DNA from: Halichondria panicea
Lineage: Eukaryota > Porifera > Demospongiae > Suberitida > Halichondriidae
Length of the DNA stretch: 64,000 nt
Assembly: GCF_963675165.1 (NCBI RefSeq)
Contig: NC_087390.1
Span: 3,486,001-3,550,000 of the forward strand
Reading direction: 5' to 3'
Shown here: in pieces, positions 56,923 to 64,000 of the stretch
Numbering within the stretch: position 1 is the stretch's first letter
Layout: each line of letters begins with the position of its first letter
Notes under the pieces: generated by a model
The model's database searches: none
Told to the model about the DNA's origin: nothing
Seen by the model: only the letters and a program-made list of their open reading frames with translations
Made by a program: the position numbers and the translations under genes

Positions 56923-59900
56923 TTAGTTCTGATGTTCGTCATGGTTATTAGCCTGGACTAATGGCTGCTGATCGGGATTTACCGCTACAGCAGGTATAAA
57001 TTTTTTACGGCAATAACAGCACACTCCTAGTATCACTATTATGATCAAAAGTAATACTGCACTGACACTAGCCAAGGAAATTATGGTCGCCTCATAATTA
57101 GGAGGGCCTGGAGTGCCTGGGGTGCCTGGGGTAGGGGTACCTGAACAGACAGAGTGTTATGGTTATAATAGGTATTCCAATAATCACAATTTGACCCTCG
57201 GTTTGCGCATGCGCAAGCGAGGTAATACGATAGTGTGTGTGTGATGCGTGTGTGTCTAGGCTGCTACAACTGCTCTGATCAATGAAGTGCAAGTAAGAGC
57301 TTCTATAGTAACGTTTTCTTGAATAACAATTGCTTTGTTCTCGAGTTATAGCTTACTGAATGAAAGCACCGCAGGTGCTGATGCCTCGGTGGAGGTGTCA
57401 AAGCTACATAACATAAAAGCTACTAGCTATAATTAGCTTACACATAATTATGACACACATTAATTTATAACTATCATGATAAACATTTTTGCATGGGAAA
57501 TGATAGCCTCGATTCCAGGCCGCGAAGAGAAAGGCGGCCTTGTATACCTTGTATGCGCATACGCGTATATTACCCCAAAAAAGGTTTGTGAATACTGTCA
57601 GTAAAATAAACAGTATACTATTTTGTATTCTGAAGTTGTAGTCCGCTACATAAAAGTATTGTGCAAAGATGACTGAGTTTTTACGCCCTTTATTGTATCA
57701 AGCCAAGTCTCTACTTAACGACACCCTACACTGTAAGGCTACAGATGTCATAGGAAAGGCATGATGTGTTCCTGTGGGTCCCCTGATGAGGCTGTGGTAA
57801 TATGGACCAGGCAAGTCTTCTGCTACCAAATCTTGCCTTTATATTCGACAAGAAGTCATTGCTGAAGATAAAGAAGCTAATGATCACTCCTGAAAGCTTT
57901 TAATAAGCTTTTACCACTAACCACATAGTCGTACGTATTCTTCAACTTTGTCTGTTTTTTACAATTTGTATGATGAAATTGCTGTCAATTTTTTCGCGCA
58001 TGCGCATACAAGGTATACCAGGCAACCTTTCTCTTCGAGGCTAGGGAAATGATCGACATGATTGTTGTTAAAAACGATTGATGCCAAAAGTTCAAGTCTA
58101 AAATAAATGGCTGCATCAGCAGAGCCTTGCAGTTCTCTTCTCACTCTTGCAGCTACCAATAGATAGCGTTCTAGTGCATAGCTAACTAATAAGTACATGT
58201 AGAGTAGCAACAACTCCATGGACACGTTTTTCTACACACTTTTCTGAAAAGGCTGCAATGGCATTCCTAGGCATATTAAACTCGAGAACCATGCAAGCAT
58301 TATTTTGTAAATTCCACAATATAAAATCCATGACTAAAAACTCTTACTTGTACTTTATTGATCCTTGAGCAGCTGTAGCAGTTTGCACAGACAGATGTAA
58401 ACACACACACACACACAACTGTATACCTCGCTTGCGCATGCGCACCAAGGCATATGTGATTTTGAAGAGGGCAAAATAACTTTCGATTCAATATGGATCT
58501 CTGTCAGTCCACTATTGCTCACCTGTACAACTGATAGGTTTCGTATAATCTGAGATCCGACACGACTCATTGTTTCCTTCAGGCAAGTCCTTTTTGTTTT
58601 TATCAAACACTGTAGTACATGTATCAGAGCAATGCAAAATTAGTAAATGGTACTGTATAGCGGGTAATTTTCGTAGGTGCAAATTTTCGTACAAACGACC
58701 CATCGTATTATTAATTTTTGTACAGCTCAGGATCACTGCGTTGAATCTATTGCGGTAGAAATAATTTCGTAGTTTAATTATTGTATTGATGCTCTTCAAC
58801 GAAATCTACGAAAATAACCCGCTATACGGTAACAATGATACAAAATTACCAACGGGTAGTATGAAAAAATACCCTTCATAATAATCACTTGAAGTACATG
58901 TACTGTAACAATCACGACATATACATGTACATGAGTAAAATAAACAAACACCAAATACACAAGTGATTATTATGAAGGATGCTTCATAGCGTATAGCCTC
59001 GATCCCAGGCCGCACTTCACTCAGGGAAGTGGGCCTGGTATCGACTGCTTGCGCATGCGCTAATATCCCCCCGATATCTGGGGGCTTTGGATAACATCGT
59101 ATATGCTCAGTAAAATAATGACATTACAACGAACGGAGGTGGATAGTTTGATTGAAGGTTTCTAGCCCATCGGATAGCATTCTCTGATAGCTACCCTTAG
59201 CCTGCTATGTTAACAAAAGACTCACAGCCTGCAACAGTGTGGATGACGATCGTCTGAACGGAGTGAAAGCTGACAAGAGCCTATATATGGACAGGCCACG
59301 CCCATTAACACTAACTTTGGTGAAAGTCTACTATACTACTGCTACTGTTCTATCAGAAGAAAATAGCTGTACAACAAATAACCTACACAGCTCTGTCTCT
59401 AGCTAGCTAGCTAGCTATATAGCTCTGTGTATGACTTTTAGGATATTTTCTCTGATGAATTCAGTATTATAGGAAATTTTACGGGGAAAAATATCCAACA
59501 GTTTTGCGCATGCGCAAAGCAGTCGATAGCAGGCCTTCTTTTCTATGAAGGCCGGTGAAGGAGGCTACACAGGGTATAGGAACATGTACATGTACTTGTG
59601 GTTTGCTAAATCCATTTTACAAAGTAATTTTGTGGCAAAAACACAGAAAAACAAATCCCGAACAATGACTTTGATTGAGGCTATTAAGATAACTAACTTA
59701 CAGCATTTCAAAACGATACCGTCCTCAAACAAACAAGTATCTACGCTACACAAGGGAGTAGTAGGCTTGGTGAAACAACAGCTGAAACAAGGCTCAGAAG
59801 AGTCCATACAATCTCTCGTGTTGATGCTGCTAAGCCAAGCGTTGTGTTGGAGACTTGTGCTGTGTGTGTGCAAGGTGTACGTGCATACATATATAAGTAG

Positions 59901-62900
59901 AGACGGGAGGGGAAATCACTAGTAACTAATGTTTCAGAAGTAGGAATTACAATTGGAGTTAAGCAACAACAGCTAGCTCCTCCAAAACTTGGGCTTACAC
60001 ATCGAAGATTTAAACATGCACTGTACAGGTGGATCATTGCTTACTCCAATGAAAGCACCGCGGGTGGAGGTGTCAAAGCTACAAGCTAATATAGCAATAG
60101 CTTTTATTATCATTGAACATTTTTATAAAGTGTGCTGCATGCAAAATCGTAGATTCTTAACGAGTGGGTAATAATCGACCATGATTTGTTAAAAACGATC
60201 GATGCCAAAACTTCAAGTCTAAAATGAATGGCTGCATCAGCAGAGCCTTGCAGCTCTAGCTCTTCTCACTCTCGCAGCTACCAATAGCTAGCGTTCTAGT
60301 GCAAAGCTAACTACTAAGTAGAGTAGCAACACTGCATAGACAAATTTGGCTATGCACTCTTCTGAAAAGGCTGAAATGGCATTCCAAGTAAGCAAAAATA
60401 GGCATAACTCGAGAACGGAGCATTATTTTGCAAATCCACGAATTAAAATCCAAGAAAACGTTACTAGAAGCCTATAGAAACTCTTACTTACTGTTCATTG
60501 ATCCTTGAGCAGCTGTAGCAGTCTACACAGACAGACAGACCGACAGACACACTACCGTATACCTCGCTTGCGCATGTACACCGAGGTATCACTATACTAG
60601 GGGATGCTGGAAGCATTGTGTGGAGCGAGCCTAGTCTTAGCGAAGACAAAGAAGTAGTAGTGAGTTGCTGTTTCCTTCGTTTCCTAAAGATATCTCTAAC
60701 TGCAATTCTCTTTTTCTCTACAATTCTAACCTTTTGACGACAGACGAGCTTCTGTCTCATAGCTCCTACTTGTTGTTAAACTTCCCTTAGCCTTGCCAGC
60801 AGATGGTGTCTTTGATATGGCGTAGGGAATGGCAGTTGTTGTCTTACTGTTTCGTAAAGGTCTCTCTAACTGTTCTCTCTTCCTCTTCAGACAGACGACA
60901 GACGAGCTGAGCTTTTGTCTCATTAGCTCCTTTTTGTTGTCAAACTTCCCTTAGTCTTGCCAGCAGATGGTGTGTTTGATATCCCAACGCCATTGCCTTA
61001 CTGCCTTAGTTGTTGAGCTAGCTAGCTGTATCAGTTTCATCCAGTGAGTTCGAGTAGAAATAAAATTAATGTCTTGCAGTGATCGTCACGCTAAAAAGCT
61101 TTGAACTACGAGACAAACAGATTGTCACGCTAAAAAGCGTGCAAATGGAGCGATCGTCATGCTAAAAAGCTTCAAGCGACAGGCGGATATCCAGTCGCTG
61201 AGCTTTTCTTTACAGTACTCGAAACTATGGGACTCGCTTCAGGGCTCGCCCCAACTATACCACTTCATACATGTAAACACAAACAGACAACTTACGGATC
61301 GTAGTGAGAGTTGGAATTCTTTGCAGTGGTGATATTTTTAGGGTCAGCTTCAGTGTACCCCATCTGCCTGCATACTGAGTCAGCAGCATTGCGTGTGAAT
61401 GGTTGTGTTTTGTCCTGAGTAATAACACCCCACGAATTATAGCCATTGAGGTGCATGTATATGAGCACTAGTCCAAACGAAACTTGATGACCTGCATTGA
61501 GAAAACTGTCCTGTAAAGTCGTTCAAACACATACGTCATTACTATTGCAGGCCTTTCAAGTTTGATACTGTTACTGTCATAACAGATCCCCAAAAAGAGT
61601 CTGGTTGAATATGCGATTGGGTTTTTGACAGACATAAAAGTGGAAATTAAGTTGTTAACGGGAGGAGTCCTAGCTTGGATACCATACTTTTGAATGTTTA
61701 CATAACCTTCATACCTGGAGCAGTATTCTCGGGATGTAAGAGTAACACTTGTCCAATGTAACCTTCATTTGGCACCTTGTTCCAGCTGTCATCAGGTCCT
61801 AACATGTACACATACAGTAAGCATGCAGGCACAGATATAAGTTTATCACCTGCACACAATAATTATTTGTGAATACGCAAGCTGTATAGATACACGTACA
61901 TTCCAATCTTTAAAGTTCACAAAGTCATACAGAAGAGATTAACATACAATATGCTACACGTTACACGTAGGAGCTAGGACTTGAATAGTGGCCTGTGTAG
62001 ATTATTATTACCAAGAGTTCATTAGGAGGAGTATGCAACTCCACTTAAAACCGTAGTAGGCATTCTGTCCAACCTACGTCACAACCACATGCTGTTGTAT
62101 AAACTGTGATTAGGAAATTTGCAATGACAATTAGTAATGATTATCATTGATGGTTTCTAGTCTGGCCCCAGACCACTCCCTTGCACATGTGCCAGGGAGA
62201 GGGTCGAGTCACTTTTCTTGGTTCAGATGTCAAAACTTAACATCTCCATGCAATCAGATTTGCAAGAATGCAATTAAACTGTCACATGATTCCACCTCAC
62301 AGATCTAGAGGAGGTCGGTAGTACTTGACCTTTGTCATTTTAAAACTATGCCAGTAGGCAATGGCTAACTTAAATTTCGATATACAAACGCCTTGTACCT
62401 GAAGTGGCTATGGTTACAATAGTGAGTATTTGTGACGTAGGTCAGACAGAATGCCTCCTGTGTCTATATAGTCATTGGAGTTGCGTACTCTTCCTAATAA
62501 ACTCTTGATATTACATATGGCGATCGAAATAATATTTATTCGTAAAGTTTGAGCGCGGATAGCTCAACTAAAGATTTTATTTTCGAGGATAGAAGTCTTT
62601 CAATACCGAAAAGTAAAAAGGAATTCCCAAATTTTCAAGGTACAAAATTTTCGCGATTTGAGGTGAATCCGCGAAAACCTCGAACATTTTGTGCTTCGAA
62701 AATAACCCGCTATACATGCAGTATACATGTAGGTTATATAGTACGTGTTCCTCAGCCCTAGCTTACATGATCTAACTAATGTTGACCTAGAGCTCTTTCA
62801 CAGTACAGCTAGTACACATGTGCAATGAAGAAACAATCATTACCACAGTCTAAGTAGATTTTAGAACAGTTGCGATTATTTGGTTGGACGAAGGGGCATC

Positions 62901-63349
62901 TCAGGTTATTTGGCTGCCACAAGTCACCTCGGAGAACCAGGGATCAACATCACTATACCCCCAGACTTCCCTAAAGTGCATAGGAAAATATGTATAATTT
63001 GCCACACAAACAAGTAACAACTTGAAAACACTTCACGTACATGAAATTAGATAGTGGGGGGGGGGGGGGGGGGGGGTATACACTGTACATATGGCTAATA
63101 ACATTATTATGAGAAAGTTTAAAAGTTTAATTCTCATTACAACATGATAATCTTACTGATATTTCCCATTATCATATCCAAGTTGTTGGCACATGGTGGT
63201 AAGAGTTGTTCGATCAACCTGATCATCACATATGGTCCCCCATTTAGCTCGCAGATCAGGGCCTCTGGAGTACACCAGCAATAGAGGCACCCCTTGCAAA
63301 CTTTTATCCCGGTCTAGGCATAAGTCCCCTAATGATGGGTTCACTTCTC
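56923..63349 (-). CDS. SRCR-domain membrane receptor B, paralogue of A, partial and frameshifted
   Basis: Exons parallel those of A: 63349-63157, 62970-62844, 61798-61715, 61491-61296, 59826-59702, 58609-58523, 57140-56923. The signal-peptide exon is not seen and should lie right of 64000. Domain 1 keeps LGDLCLDRD, KWGTICDD and MCQQLGYD; domain 2 keeps SWGVITQDK and VCRQMGYTE; the TM exon (ISLASVSAVLLLIIIVIL) is followed by a Cys/Lys tail that differs from A's. In exon 62970-62844 a 10-base deletion relative to A shifts the frame, giving TGA after GSQIT, and the exon's 127-nt length breaks the phase rule seen in A. So B is either a young pseudogene or an assembly error; the other exons are open. 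Introns carry several transposons absent from A. Confidence 0.75.
57361..58455 (-). mobile_element. R1 element split by a Mutator-like insertion
   Basis: The left part (GAAAGCACCGCAGGTGCTGA, from 57361) and right part (to GCGCATGCGCACCAAGGCAT, 58455) make one R1 copy in reverse orientation. A partial forward R1 head lies just before it (57186-57315). Confidence 0.75.
57504..58043. mobile_element. 540-bp TAGCCTC element nested in R1, 9-bp target duplication
   Basis: TAGCCTCGATTCCAGGCCGC at the left and CTTTCTCTTCGAGGCTA at the right. TIRs of about 50 bp include CTTGTATACC/GGTATACAAG and GCGCATACGCG/CGCGCATGCGC. GGGAAATGA is repeated at 57495-57503 and 58044-58052. Removing the element restores the continuous R1 sequence. 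The interior differs from 18825-19369. Confidence 0.88.
58653..58829. mobile_element. TA-CCGTATAGCGGG MITE in SRCR-B only
   Basis: TA-flanked, with inverted ends. The paralogous site in SRCR-A (about 47815, AAATGGTAATAATCATAC) is empty. Confidence 0.85.
58994..59567 (+). mobile_element. 574-bp TAGCCTC Mutator-like element in SRCR-B only
   Basis: TAGCCTCGATCCCAGGCC to GGTGAAGGAGGCTA. The flanks CATAGCGTA and CACAGGGTA match at 7 of 9 bases. The SRCR-A intron lacks it. Same interior as 18825-19369. Confidence 0.78.
60050..60588 (-). mobile_element. R1 element
   Basis: Reverse orientation, GAAAGCACCGCGGGTGG to CTCGCTTGCGCATGTACACC. In SRCR-B. Confidence 0.7.
60679..60995. repeat. two tandem copies of a ~170-bp unit
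   Basis: The units start at 60679 and 60849 (GTTTCCTAAAGATATCTCTA and GTTTCGTAAAGGTCTCTCTA) and share CAAACTTCCCTTAG followed by TCTTGCCAGCAGATGGTGT. The open frames across it are repeat by-products. A further triplet of 'GTCACGCTAAAAAGC' lies at 61081-61175. Confidence 0.7.
63056..63076 (+). repeat. 21-base G run
   Basis: Uninterrupted poly-G in an SRCR-B intron; assembly length uncertain. Confidence 0.9.
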
Positions 63350-64000
63350 CTGCAAAAATAACACCAGTAGTACAGTGCTGAGATGTAATATACCGGTACG
63401 TACACCACCAAAATGCAGCACCGTCTAGTCCACTAGGGGCACTATACACGGTCTCAAATAGTTGCATCCTAAACTGAGGTAAAAACGTAGCCACCCTGTA
63501 GAATAGAAGTTTGAAAATACATACCTTAAGCCTCCAACCCTCAAAATATATGAGACTTGGACCTAAAACGAACTCCTATATTTTTTAGATCTATTTTATG
63601 GCCATGAGGTATCTATGTGCTGGTAGTAGAATGACGTACATCACTACTGTCGTAGTAAGGTGATAACAGGGCTAAAAAATAACACTTCAGAGAGGCGCAT
63701 GTTAGGCCACCATTAAAAAGAGAAAGACACTAAAAAAGAAATACCGGAAATGAAGTTTAATAATGGGCATGGCATATTATAACAAGATCCAATTTGCTGG
63801 TGGGGGTACCACACATAACTAGAGCACTGATTAGTGCTATAACCCTCGGCTGTTGACAATCTACAATAAATGTAGGTATGAAAACTGGCTGAGCAGCAAG
63901 TAACAAGCAATAAAAGAGTTAGGACTTAGTGACCTTATTCCATCATTGTTCCTCTGATTATTCCTTGATCCTTGGTAGGGGATGACTTCAGCTGTAAATA
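63350..64000. other. SRCR-B intron 1 (window edge)
   Basis: Paralogous to 51075-51190 and 51419-51530 of SRCR-A, then a partial R4 repeat from about 63820. No exon seen. Confidence 0.5.

Noticed and set aside
60488..60923. Two basic-looking open frames starting MRQKL
   Set aside because: Products of the tandem ~170-bp repeat and the R1 end; no domain.
1..64000. tRNA, rRNA or CRISPR features
   Set aside because: None recognised by eye on either strand; the regular repeats found are transposon or tandem repeats.

Overview
The window is nuclear DNA from an animal, most likely a demosponge (inference). It is AT-rich, and its conserved genes are split by many short GT-AG introns. The gene set is typical of animals: PSMB3, PSME3, PTTG1IP, CYP51, lanosterol synthase, MORN2, a centlein fragment and SRCR-domain receptors. 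Scattered among them are four intronless genes of bacterial or non-animal type, which fits a sponge genome that has taken up microbial genes. All exon models below were read by hand. Every complete model closes in frame and has a length close to its human counterpart.

Layout. 2.1-3.0 kb (-): first coding exon of an SH3 protein resembling the ARHGAP9/12/15/27 group, running off the left edge. 3.6-9.8 kb (+): PSMB3, six coding exons, 205 aa. 10.0-15.1 kb (-): PSME3 (PA28-gamma), twelve exons, 255 aa, convergent with PSMB3. 15.4-20.6 kb (+): PTTG1IP-like membrane protein, seven exons, 190 aa, sharing a 286-bp divergent promoter with PSME3. 21.4-22.2 kb (-) and 24.2-25.0 kb (+): two divergent intronless paralogues resembling the DUF3598 family. 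27.2-28.1 kb (-): intronless NmrA-type NAD(P)-binding protein. 29.3-33.0 kb (-): CYP51, thirteen exons, 495 aa. 34.4-41.2 kb (+): lanosterol synthase, 23 exons, 734 aa. These two sterol genes stand head to head. 41.5-42.3 kb (-): intronless indole-3-glycerol-phosphate synthase (trpC type). 42.4-46.2 kb (+): MORN2-like gene, seven exons. 46.7-55.4 kb (-): SRCR receptor A, eight exons including a distant signal-peptide exon. 55.8-56.5 kb (+): a short chimeric gene joining a centlein-like N-terminus to a duplicated MORN2 last exon. 56.9-63.3 kb (-): SRCR receptor B, a paralogue of A with a frameshift, leaving the window on the right.

How the parts relate. PSMB3 (20S core) and PSME3 (20S activator) act on the same complex. 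LSS makes lanosterol, and CYP51 removes its 14-alpha methyl group. The right third arose by a segmental duplication that began in the last intron of MORN2 and included the whole SRCR body. This created both receptor B and the chimeric gene.

Introns and spacers are full of small non-autonomous transposons: TA-flanked pogo-like and 'CCGTATAGCGGG' elements, Mutator-like elements with TAGCCTC ends and 9-10 bp target duplications (including 48- and 60-bp versions), a roughly 520-bp family with palindromic ends, and several perfect hairpins. The duplicated segment shows empty versus filled sites for some of them.
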